Origin: UBA5314 sp040217815
Lineage (GTDB): Bacteria; Bacillota; Syntrophomonadia; Syntrophomonadales; Syntrophomonadaceae
DNA: 64,000 nucleotides
Assembly (NCBI GenBank): GCA_040217815.1
Contig: JBEHWI010000018.1
Span: 1 to 64,000, forward strand
Direction of reading: 5' to 3'
Translations under genes and position numbers: made by a program
Notes under the pieces: generated by a model
What the model saw: only the letters and a program-made list of their open reading frames with translations
Databases searched by the model: none
Told to the model about the DNA's origin: nothing
In this document: positions 1 through 7,522 of the stretch, one piece after another
How the letters are laid out: each line of letters begins with the position of its first letter
Position numbering within the stretch: position 1 is the stretch's first letter

Positions 1-82
1 CTTGGGTGGGGTGTTTACAAACTTTTTGTTACTAAATTCACCACCCTTGTCGCCCCCACCCCCGTCCCCTTGACACAGAGCT

Positions 83-565
83 TTAAGCCCTCAGGGTGGC
101 AACTAGTCGACGTGGATCGAGCAGTATATCCAGGGCATTGTTAATGTCAGCCACTACCAGGTCAGAACACATTAAAGCCTCACTGCAGCATCCTTCTCTG
201 CCCATTACAGCTATAGCCAGAGCCGCCTCTTCCAGCATTAAAACATCGTTGAAACCATTGCCAATCGCTGCCGATTGCTCTTTGCCCAGGTTCACTATAT
301 AGTCCCTTTTGTCGACTCCGCCCGTCTCTGCATTCACCCGAAAGAATTCCAGCCCCAGAGCGTCAGCCGTGGCCTGGGCTCTGCCATAGGTGTCGGCCGA
401 TAATAAATAGATGGCCAGGCTTTTTTTCAAGGCCTCAATGCGTTCGGCCACTCCCTCAATTAATTCGCCGTCAACCGTCAGGGTTCCATTGATATCGAGG
501 AGAAGATGGACAAGCCTTAGGGTTCGATTTCTTCCCGGAAGAGGCACTTCAATCACCTTTATCAT
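83..565 (-). CDS. HAD-family hydrolase, soluble P-type-ATPase-like
   Basis: A 160-residue single-domain HAD protein. Motif I is DINGT (D24, N26), so the usual second aspartate (general acid in phosphatases) is Asn. Motif II serine is near S56 in LLSAD, a motif III lysine is near K95, and motif IV reads GNGFND (residues 102-107), resembling the GDGxND of P-type ATPases. There is no cap domain and no membrane segment. This fits the small cytoplasmic P-type-ATPase-like HAD group, whose substrate is unknown. With the acid/base Asp replaced, phosphatase turnover is doubtful. The gene stands alone on the minus strand, about 290 bp downstream of the preceding minus-strand operon. Confidence 0.8.
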   Translation of the reverse strand: MIKVIEVPLPGRNRTLRLVHLLLDINGTLTVDGELIEGVAERIEALKKSLAIYLLSADTYGRAQATADALGLEFFRVNAETGGVDKRDYIVNLGKEQSAAIGNGFNDVLMLEEAALAIAVMGREGCCSEALMCSDLVVADINNALDILLDPRRLVATLRA

Positions 566-599
566 CCTTCCAAAATTTTACTGAATATTTCTATCGTCC

Positions 600-843
600 T
601 TGAGCAAAATATACTCAGAAGCCAGAGATGCTAAAAAGTGAGCTAAGTCCCTTAACCATAAGGATAAATCTTAGCCAGTAACCTTATAAAAATAAGGTTG
701 CAACCAAGTAAGCGTCTCTGGCTTCATTAATGCTCAAAAAATTTCCGGTATAGAAAAAGAATTGGTGAGCACAATAGTATTATAAATCAGCAGCATAAGG
801 TTAAGAGCTTAATAAGTCCCTGTTTAAGGATAAATCTTATTAA
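600..843 (-). repeat. Nested inverted repeats with two look-alike stem-loops
   Basis: This 289-bp gap holds no gene but is highly structured. Positions 600-606 and 619-632 pair with 731-737 and 711-724 (AAGCCAGAGATGCT against AGCGTCTCTGGCTT). Inside, 680-687 pairs with 692-699 (AACCTTAT/ATAAGGTT). Two stem-loops at 642-675 and 809-843 share the same loop bases on the plus strand (AAGTCCCT, then TAAGGATAAATCTTA). Their closing stems differ but stay paired: GCTAAG/CTTAGC in one, TTAATAAG/CTTATTAA in the other. That could be a repeated RNA element in the minus-strand transcript between the membrane-protein gene and the HAD gene, or a mobile repeat. It matches no riboswitch class I recognise. Confidence 0.55.
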
Positions 844-854
844 CTGACCGGCAA

Positions 855-1337
855 TTAGTATTGCTTTTGCTGCTGATTTTTATGAATATCCGTTGGCGGC
901 TCAATCGAGTCGTCAACGGATTTTTTAATTGAAGCGGCAAGATAGACGATTGAAAACAGCAGCGGGGAAGCCAGCACATAATAGTAATATAGGGGATAGG
1001 AGCCCGGGGTGGGAGCGTTTAACAGCGACCACCAGGGTAAAAGGGGCGCGGTCCAGAACTGCAAGGCAAATATGGCGTAATCATCCAGATTCGCAAAGGT
1101 AAATTCCGCCAGAACATAGATGCTCATAAAAAGGGCCGGTCCTTGCCATAAAAAAACCACCCAGGATTTTTGATAAGGGGTTATTCCCGAATTAAGCCGC
1201 CCCTCGGCTATCAATACGATTATATAAAGCAATGAGAGCAGAAGATCCAGCCCAGGAAAAAATGTACCTAGAGAAACCGCACAAAAAGCAAAAATTTGTA
1301 TAAGGTAAAGCCGCCCTGCCGCTCTAATTATGTTCAT
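855..1337 (-). CDS. Hypothetical integral membrane protein
   Basis: A 160-residue protein with about four hydrophobic spans (roughly residues 9-28, 31-45, 58-78 and 120-137), aromatic-rich loops and a short polar tail ending in a Gln/Lys run. No family was recognised. It starts with ATG after GGAG and lies only 3 bp downstream of the amidase gene stop, so it is the last gene of a CBS protein-amidase-membrane protein operon on the minus strand. It could anchor or assist the secreted amidase; that is inference from gene order only. Confidence 0.65.
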   Translation of the reverse strand: MNIIRAAGRLYLIQIFAFCAVSLGTFFPGLDLLLSLLYIIVLIAEGRLNSGITPYQKSWVVFLWQGPALFMSIYVLAEFTFANLDDYAIFALQFWTAPLLPWWSLLNAPTPGSYPLYYYYVLASPLLFSIVYLAASIKKSVDDSIEPPTDIHKNQQQKQY

Positions 1338-1340
1338 AGG

Positions 1341-1961
1341 CTAAAGCTCCCGGATCACGGTCACCCGGGGACTCCGGTAGAAGGAATCGGGTGTAACCCA
1401 GATGTCATTGCCGCTATCCAGATCCAATCCCTGTGCAGCATAGGCTTTCCACATAATTTTGGTGCAGTTCCAGATGCGATCACCCGGTTTAAAGGCAATA
1501 GGATAAAACAGATCGCCCCTTTTATTCATAACGTATTCAACAGCCTTCTGTTTAATTTCCGGAGCAGCATTAACTTTTAAAAGACATACCTGGCTGTAGG
1601 AGTGAAAATGCTGCACAGGTGAAACCAGAACGCCCACCTCGGCATAAGCCTCCGCCACCTGATTATTGCCCAGGTATATGGCGGCATGCGAAAAGCGCCC
1701 GTAGGCGCAGTCCGGATAGCCCCCTAAAACCAGATCACCCGGTTCCAGCCCGTCAAAAGACATCTGGTTGTTGTAGAAGCCGGCCAGTCCGAACCCTATA
1801 TTGCCCTGTCTGGCATTGTGCAGGTAGGTCTTCAGAGCCCCTTGCGGATTTGCAATGGCCTCCTGGTTTTGAAGAGCTGCGGCAATCAGCAATAAGACTG
1901 TTAGTATCGGAAACAGCCCTATTGTAAAGCGTGATCTCCAGTTAGCCGTTTTTTGTTTCAT
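1341..1961 (-). CDS. Permuted papain-like (YiiX/YaeF-type) amidohydrolase
   Basis: 206 residues with an N-terminal hydrophobic segment (about residues 13-31) that acts as a signal or anchor. The domain begins with LEPGDLVL, has the catalytic-type His in FSHAAIYLG (H92), and later the Cys in WNCTKI (C166). A His box before the Cys is the circularly permuted order of the NlpC/P60 superfamily (YiiX/YaeF group). Members hydrolyse peptide, amide or lipid-ester bonds at the cell surface. The substrate here is unknown. Its ATG overlaps the stop of the upstream CBS gene in ATGA, indicating translational coupling. Confidence 0.72.
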   Translation of the reverse strand: MKQKTANWRSRFTIGLFPILTVLLLIAAALQNQEAIANPQGALKTYLHNARQGNIGFGLAGFYNNQMSFDGLEPGDLVLGGYPDCAYGRFSHAAIYLGNNQVAEAYAEVGVLVSPVQHFHSYSQVCLLKVNAAPEIKQKAVEYVMNKRGDLFYPIAFKPGDRIWNCTKIMWKAYAAQGLDLDSGNDIWVTPDSFYRSPRVTVIREL

Positions 1962-2350
1962 ACTTCATCATAGGCTAAAAGCCTTTGCTTTAACAGCCTC
2001 AATAAATCAATTTCGCTGAGAAGCCCGACCAGGGAGCTTCCATCCAGAACCGGCAGGGCGCTGATTTTGTGTCTGATCAATTCGTCAATCGCCTCAGCCA
2101 AATCAGCCTCCGGGGTGGTGGTCCACAGCCTTTTGGTCATTATCCAATCAACCGGGGTTTCGGGAATAACCTCCTGTCGACGCAAGGCAATTTCTATATC
2201 GTGCTGGACAATCATCCCCAGCAGCCGCCCTCCTTCGATCACAGGAAGGCGCCTGATATTGTTTTCCCGCATCAGTCTCAACGCATAGTCGATAGATTTT
2301 CTACTATCAACCGTAATTAAGTTGGTGGTCATCAAGTCTTTAACCTTCAT
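1958..2350 (-). CDS. CBS-domain pair protein
   Basis: Two CBS domains fill the protein (about 130 residues): first MKVKDLMTTNLITVDS to about residue 55, second from about residue 68 (VDWIMTKRLWTT) to the C terminus. Free-standing CBS pairs usually bind adenine nucleotides and act as energy-state sensors. The frame is open 11 codons further upstream, but the ATG at 2350 is preceded by a GGGGGGTG ribosome site at proper spacing, so it is chosen. First gene of the three-gene minus operon. A functional link to the amidase is not evident from the sequence. Confidence 0.85.
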   Translation of the reverse strand: MKVKDLMTTNLITVDSRKSIDYALRLMRENNIRRLPVIEGGRLLGMIVQHDIEIALRRQEVIPETPVDWIMTKRLWTTTPEADLAEAIDELIRHKISALPVLDGSSLVGLLSEIDLLRLLKQRLLAYDEV

Positions 2351-2558
2351 CACCGCACCCCCCTGATAATTCCAGTTTATCACATGTTCACTCAGTTCAG
2401 CAGCAGCTAAGATGCCTCTATAATAGTAATCGAATTAATAAATGCTAAAAGTTTACCTTATAAGGATACTCTTGGCGATATTGCAATCCAATAATTAGTT
2501 TACAGACTGTGTAACCAAAACGCTCATTTTCTATATAATCTAATTAGAGGTGGTTTCT

Positions 2559-2768
2559 TTGCACGGGGCAAATATCTCGCGTTTATTGTTAAATGAGTAC
2601 AATCTGCTGCGCCGCGTTTTGGAGGGTAAAGCCGTTAAGCGAATCCTTGGCTATACCGAGGATCATGTCGCTTTGTTGATGGAGGATGGCACGGTGGTGA
2701 AGTTTCTTCATCTTGAGGACGAATTGATAATGGACATTGAAACTGCCTGCCAGCTGCCCGGATCTTAA
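2559..2768 (+). CDS. Small conserved-looking protein, unknown function
   Basis: About 69 residues, mixed alpha/beta, without Cys clusters or membrane segments. An AGAGGTGG ribosome site at 2546-2553 points to the TTG at 2559; a GTG at 2550 in the same frame overlaps that site and is less likely. A TATAAT at 2534-2539 could be a -10 box, but no convincing -35 accompanies it. The C-terminal half (GYTEDHVALLMEDGTVVKF) looks like a small beta-rich fold. It lies 35 bp upstream of the deacetylase gene. No family recognised. Confidence 0.55.
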   Translation: MHGANISRLLLNEYNLLRRVLEGKAVKRILGYTEDHVALLMEDGTVVKFLHLEDELIMDIETACQLPGS

Positions 2769-2803
2769 AACCATATCAAAAACAAGGACGGTGGTAAAAA
2801 ATT

Positions 2804-3673
2804 ATGAAAAAAAAGGGCGCTCTTTTATTCATTCTGGTGTTTATCTTGACCGTGACCGCTTGTAGTACAGGCCCATCTACAACGCCGCCTCCGTCGTCCG
2901 AGAAGCCACTTGAAAATGCTTCTCTGTCTTCCCCCCCGGTCGTTGATCAGAGCGGCTCACTTAACACCGCAACCGCACCACCAACCCCGGCGGCGGCCAG
3001 CCAGGTTTTGAGCTGGTACTACAACCCGGCCAAAAATCACCAGACCCCCACCATACCGAAGGAAGCATCCAATTTGCTAGGCGACTACCATGGCATCTGG
3101 CTGCTGCCCAACAACGAAAAACGCATTTATTTAACCTTTGATGAAGGATATGAATTGGGCTACACCGAGCAAATTTTGAACGTTTTAAAGGCCAACCAGG
3201 TTAAAGCAGCCTTTTTTATTACCGGACAATATGTAAAAACCCAGCCCTCTCTGGTGCAGCGGATGAAAGGCGAAGGTCACCTGGTATGCAGCCACACTCA
3301 GAATCATAAGGATATGTCCAAACTGAGCAAAGAAGAAATAGTATCCGAGATCACCCTCCTGGAAAAGGAGGTGCTGAGCCGGACGGGAGTAACCCTGGAC
3401 AAGTACCTGCGCCCCCCGATGGGATGTTATTCCGATCTGAGCCTGGCCGTGGCTCTGGAACAGGGCTACCGGAGCGTATTTTGGAGCATGGCCTACGAAG
3501 ACTGGGATCCCGCCAAACAACCGGGGGCCGAAAAATCCTATCAATTTGTCACCCGCAATGTCCATCCCGGAGCGGTTATCTTGCTGCATGCGGTTTCCGC
3601 GAGCAACACCGAAGCTTTGGATCGGATTTTAAAGGAACTGAAACAGCAGGGATATGTCTTTTCAACCTTTTAA
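2804..3673 (+). CDS. PdaA-type polysaccharide deacetylase lipoprotein
   Basis: 289 residues. A lipobox (VTAC, Cys20) follows a hydrophobic leader, then a Pro/Ser/Thr-rich linker to about residue 65. The NodB fold contains TFDEGYELGY (residues 111-120), which is the PdaA-like variant of the TFDDG metal motif, the His pair H164/H168 in SHTQNH, and the RPPMG motif. The PdaA family removes N-acetyl groups from peptidoglycan muramic acid, a step towards muramic delta-lactam in spore cortex. The lipid anchor and Glu in place of the second Asp match that group. Strong ribosome site AAGGACGGTGG. It acts outside the membrane. Confidence 0.85.
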   Translation: MKKKGALLFILVFILTVTACSTGPSTTPPPSSEKPLENASLSSPPVVDQSGSLNTATAPPTPAAASQVLSWYYNPAKNHQTPTIPKEASNLLGDYHGIWLLPNNEKRIYLTFDEGYELGYTEQILNVLKANQVKAAFFITGQYVKTQPSLVQRMKGEGHLVCSHTQNHKDMSKLSKEEIVSEITLLEKEVLSRTGVTLDKYLRPPMGCYSDLSLAVALEQGYRSVFWSMAYEDWDPAKQPGAEKSYQFVTRNVHPGAVILLHAVSASNTEALDRILKELKQQGYVFSTF

Positions 3674-3738
3674 AAACCGGACGTTAAGGGGGGCTTACTT
3701 TAAAAAGGGCGCCCTTTAGGATAGAATGGATAAAAAAT

Positions 3739-4443
3739 GTGATGGAGCTTATGCGCGCAATATTTAGGAAACTCGATCGAAGACTGGCTTTGACTGATGC
3801 GGAATACCAGCAGCTAATGGAATATATCGAACAGATGGGCCGCAAGTCCGCCCCATCATACAGCCTGTTTTACCAGCAATACGCCGGCATTCTGGAGGAC
3901 CGCTACAATACCGTCCTGCCCCGCTTCTGGTATGGGCTTGATGATGTTTTGAATTATCTGCTTGGCAACCAGGATAAACTCGATTTGGTCGGTCAACCTT
4001 CCTGGGAGCTTTTTCCTCCTTATCTGCAGCCCTATATAAAATATACTTTTCACCACGGCGATGAAAAGCAGCACCTTTTGCGTTGGACTAAGTGGCTGCA
4101 GGAGAAGGGCGAGGGCCGACTGGTTCTGCCCCGCCCCCGTTCGGGGCAGGTGGTATGTGTTTACGAAGAAGGCAATCCCCATAAGGAGCCGGGACTCAAG
4201 GTGCATTTCGAGCGTTTGTCGAGGTACACTTTTGTCACCCGTTTGCAGAGTTATCGTTATTTGACTCGCAACAAAGTACCCCGCGACCGGATTGAGGTCC
4301 TGGCGCCCGATAGATTGGGAGGTACTTTTACCAATAAAGACAAATCGCTTTATTATTTTATTTACCTGACCGAAGAAGACCCGGTAAAAGCGGAAAATGC
4401 CTGCCAGATTCTCAATTTCGTACTTGAAGGATTGAGGCGTTAG
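3739..4443 (+). CDS. Unrecognised protein, first gene of Hsp70-like operon
   Basis: 234 residues, soluble, rich in aromatic and charged residues; an alpha-helical N-terminal half and a mixed C-terminal half (VVCVYEEGN, LYYFIYLTEED). No known motif was seen; in particular no J-domain HPD tripeptide and no GrpE features. Start is uncertain: GTG 3739, ATG 3742 or ATG 3751 are all in frame. It is followed after 5 bp by the next gene, and the four genes 3739-9188 overlap or nearly touch, so they should be one transcript with a shared role built around the ATPase at 7506. Confidence 0.7.
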   Translation: MMELMRAIFRKLDRRLALTDAEYQQLMEYIEQMGRKSAPSYSLFYQQYAGILEDRYNTVLPRFWYGLDDVLNYLLGNQDKLDLVGQPSWELFPPYLQPYIKYTFHHGDEKQHLLRWTKWLQEKGEGRLVLPRPRSGQVVCVYEEGNPHKEPGLKVHFERLSRYTFVTRLQSYRYLTRNKVPRDRIEVLAPDRLGGTFTNKDKSLYYFIYLTEEDPVKAENACQILNFVLEGLRR

Positions 4444-4448
4444 AGGAT

Positions 4449-5921
4449 ATGAACAGCAGCACTGAATTAGGGCAGATAAATCAAAAGCTTGACGACCTCT
4501 TTTCTGGCTGGACCAGGGATTTATCCACGCGTCAGGATTTAAGGGAGACGCCCTCCCTGAAGGGGTGGACGTTAAATAACGCCGAAGACTGTGATGTTAT
4601 GTACCGCGCCCTCTATTTTTCAGGTCGGCGTTATGACTTTTACGACCTGATCTTTAACAGCCTGGCCAACCAAATCGTCCTCAAATGGCTGGGCAGCCGC
4701 CAGGACCTCATGGAAGACTTCCTTCGCTTTACCGCCTGGAGAATTTGTACTCAAACCTGCCGGCCGGATAAGCTGCAGTTTCTCATCAGCCTTTTTCATA
4801 CTGATCTGCAGGAGGAATTTAGCGGCATTATAAATGCCCTGAACCTGGAACAGTGCCGCTACATCATGGCTCGAACCGCCAGCAGCCAGCTGCGCGATCT
4901 ATTAAGGGCCAGAGAGTTGAATCTGCAGATGCAAAACCCGATTTATGGTATCAACCTGTGGGAAGAAACCCATCCCAACCTTCCCTACCCCACCCTGCAT
5001 GGCGAAAAATATCAGCTCTGGCAGGAAGCCGCCCGCCGGATTAAGCTGGCCAGTGAAGGACATTTTACCGACCCATTCGGATCGGAACGCTTTTTTTTGC
5101 TGCTCGAATGCTGCGACCAGGTATATCGATGCGGCCTGGTGGAGGACGCCTTGTTGATGCTGGCCGAACTCTATATAAACTATCAAAACCAGAATCGCCT
5201 GGTCAGTGTCCTGGAGGACAGCCAGATTTTTAAATTATTTACCCGCCTCTGCCGGAGTATTCTGCCGCTGGCCGTATTATTGGGTGAGCCCTATCAGGCC
5301 TATCCCCACGCCCTCGCCTTTTGGCAAAAACAGTTTGCCCGCCTGCCCTGGGATAAAGGTTCAATGCTCTACCTGGACATGCTGGAGACCATAAGAGAAG
5401 GTCTTAAGGGGCAAAGCCACCAGGTTTTGTGGGAAGTCCTGTATAAATCGGAACTTATTAGAAATTTCCAGCCCGGCGACGTCGGGCCCCTGCGCGAAGA
5501 AGATATTCAGACGACCGCCGATGCCAACCGGCTTAGGGAGTGGCTTTCCACGGCCCGCGAGCGCATGGCTACCCGCCCGCACGAGGCGCTGACCCTCCTG
5601 GAGATGGTAAGGCTTTTACACAAACAGGGCAAGGTTGCCCAGAAGAATTTCCCGGCCCAGGCCTTGATGGAGTCCTACCTGGCGCTGTGGCAATGGCTCC
5701 CCAGCAAACTGTTCTTTAACCGTTCTCTGGAAGAGCATCTGGCTCCCCTTTTAGGCCGCTCCCTGCGCAATAAAATTCGCAGATTGGCCGAAGCACTGGA
5801 GCAGTATGACCCGGTCCGGATAAAAGTCGAGCTGGCCAGTCGGCCCGATCTTTTCCGGCACAAGGATGCCTGGGCGCAGCGGGAAGTGTTGCTGGGCCAC
5901 TTTTTGGGGGTGTTGTCGTAA
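4449..5921 (+). CDS. Unrecognised helical protein, second gene of Hsp70-like operon
   Basis: 490 residues, almost entirely predicted alpha-helical by composition, with recurring Leu/Trp/Tyr-rich amphipathic segments that could form a helical-repeat scaffold. No signal peptide, transmembrane segment or catalytic motif seen. ATG preceded by AGAGGAT. The stop overlaps the start of the next gene in TAATG, so translation is coupled. Function unknown; its position suggests a partner or client adaptor of the Hsp70-like ATPase encoded two genes downstream. Confidence 0.72.
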   Translation: MNSSTELGQINQKLDDLFSGWTRDLSTRQDLRETPSLKGWTLNNAEDCDVMYRALYFSGRRYDFYDLIFNSLANQIVLKWLGSRQDLMEDFLRFTAWRICTQTCRPDKLQFLISLFHTDLQEEFSGIINALNLEQCRYIMARTASSQLRDLLRARELNLQMQNPIYGINLWEETHPNLPYPTLHGEKYQLWQEAARRIKLASEGHFTDPFGSERFFLLLECCDQVYRCGLVEDALLMLAELYINYQNQNRLVSVLEDSQIFKLFTRLCRSILPLAVLLGEPYQAYPHALAFWQKQFARLPWDKGSMLYLDMLETIREGLKGQSHQVLWEVLYKSELIRNFQPGDVGPLREEDIQTTADANRLREWLSTARERMATRPHEALTLLEMVRLLHKQGKVAQKNFPAQALMESYLALWQWLPSKLFFNRSLEEHLAPLLGRSLRNKIRRLAEALEQYDPVRIKVELASRPDLFRHKDAWAQREVLLGHFLGVLS

Positions 5922-7522
5922 TGAACCGGGAGAGTCAACCGGAAATCTACACCGCACAATTGGAAGAGCTTTTGGACCGCCTGCATAAAGATATTAGCAG
6001 TAATTTTGACGCCCTCACCGATGTGAAGGATGTCAGGCAATTGGATGATTACATCCTTCAATTAAATTCGTTTTATTACGGCAGCTTTCACGAAAAAATC
6101 TTCCCCCTGTATCGCCAGCTCATCCAGGAGGACATGCAGGCTCAGCTAAACCTGGCCTTGCAGGAAGACACTCTGCGCCAGGGAATATTAGGGAACATCA
6201 AGCGTTACGCTCAGCTGTACAACCAGGTAAAGCGGCTTACCGCCACCCTGAACCAGGGGAAGGAGATAACCTACCGGCTTATCCTGACCAATGACCGGCG
6301 GGAAGACCATAATTCCATCGACTTGTATGCAGCTTTGAGGCACTGGCGGGAGCATGTCCAGGCTTCTGCCGGACAGGTCGGGAAGCTGGAAGAGATAATA
6401 GAGGACCGGGATTTCTGCCAGGCATTAGGCAAGTCTCTGGGCAACTGGCCGGTAGTCCATTTTCTGGAACAGGTGGATCTTAGCCAGCCTGAACAGGGAT
6501 CCTGTTACACCGATCTTTTAAGCTACTTGAATTATTGCCGGGCCTTGCTCCGCCAAATGCAAAAAGAAGATAAACCTTATGTAAAGAGTTCCGGCATTTT
6601 TAAGGAGTTGGATGAGCAAACCACCCGCCTATTAAGACGATCAATGCCGGTATCATTTGCCAACTACCGCCAGTATTGGAGCGATTTGATCGGGGGCATT
6701 CTGCCCACTCTTCCCCTTTACGTCAAGCTGGGCGAGTCAGAACTGTATAAGAACTCTCTGCGCAGACTGCTGCAGCAGTGTGACGACCACATCCTGCTGC
6801 TGGAGCGAGCGCAGCACCTTTTAATAGGCGGATATCGCGAGGTATTATTGCTGGCCAGTCGGGGTCCTTTGGAAAGGTCCTTTGACATCAAGCAGCTCCA
6901 AGCGAATCTGAATCGTATTCTGGATTCATTAAACGCCCTGGAAAAGGAGTTTTCCCTCCCGGGAGAATCAGATTTCCAAAACTTCAGCCAGCAGGCCGGG
7001 GACCGGCTGGAAGAGGCCGGTGAGCTACTCTACAAACCGGGGCCATATGAAAGTGCCACCCCGGCACTAATGCTCTTTACCGGCCTTTATCGCCTGGACC
7101 TGGAACGCCAGTATCTGCTGCGCACCATAGAAATGATGCGTGAAGACTTTAGGCGGCGTCATGAGCTCCAGGAAGTCCTGCTACATGTGGTTAATAGTCT
7201 CGATTCCTTTACCAATTTGTTGGGCAACATCCGGGCTGATCTGGAGCGGCTGCTGGCGCCCCGCAACTTGTCGCGCCTGTGGAAAGACCTGGATGTTCGG
7301 GTGGAGCGAATTCCCCTGGAAAACGGGAAGCCATTCCCATCCCGCTTCCTGCATCTTCTGGATAAAAACAAGCTCGACCAGCTTCCGGCCGGTTCCGAAG
7401 ATATCTTAGTGCTCTATGAAGAAGGAGACCTGTTTATAATTCGGGTCGGCAGCGAACAGGATGAAGAAATACCTTATGTAAATATAGCGAGGAAGGAGCA
7501 GCCCCATGAAGCTGGGAATTGA
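5921..7522 (+). CDS. Unrecognised helical/coiled-coil protein, third gene of Hsp70-like operon
   Basis: 533 residues, soluble and helix-rich, with heptad-like stretches (around residues 60-130 and 325-350) and an acidic C-terminal part that looks beta-rich (ILVLYEEGDLFIIRVG). No known domain recognised. It begins in the TAATG overlap with the previous gene, and its last 17 bases overlap the ATPase gene, whose ribosome site (AGGAAGGAG) lies inside this coding sequence. That tight packing implies fixed stoichiometry of the products. It does not look like a GrpE or J-protein. Confidence 0.72.
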   Translation: MNRESQPEIYTAQLEELLDRLHKDISSNFDALTDVKDVRQLDDYILQLNSFYYGSFHEKIFPLYRQLIQEDMQAQLNLALQEDTLRQGILGNIKRYAQLYNQVKRLTATLNQGKEITYRLILTNDRREDHNSIDLYAALRHWREHVQASAGQVGKLEEIIEDRDFCQALGKSLGNWPVVHFLEQVDLSQPEQGSCYTDLLSYLNYCRALLRQMQKEDKPYVKSSGIFKELDEQTTRLLRRSMPVSFANYRQYWSDLIGGILPTLPLYVKLGESELYKNSLRRLLQQCDDHILLLERAQHLLIGGYREVLLLASRGPLERSFDIKQLQANLNRILDSLNALEKEFSLPGESDFQNFSQQAGDRLEEAGELLYKPGPYESATPALMLFTGLYRLDLERQYLLRTIEMMREDFRRRHELQEVLLHVVNSLDSFTNLLGNIRADLERLLAPRNLSRLWKDLDVRVERIPLENGKPFPSRFLHLLDKNKLDQLPAGSEDILVLYEEGDLFIIRVGSEQDEEIPYVNIARKEQPHEAGN

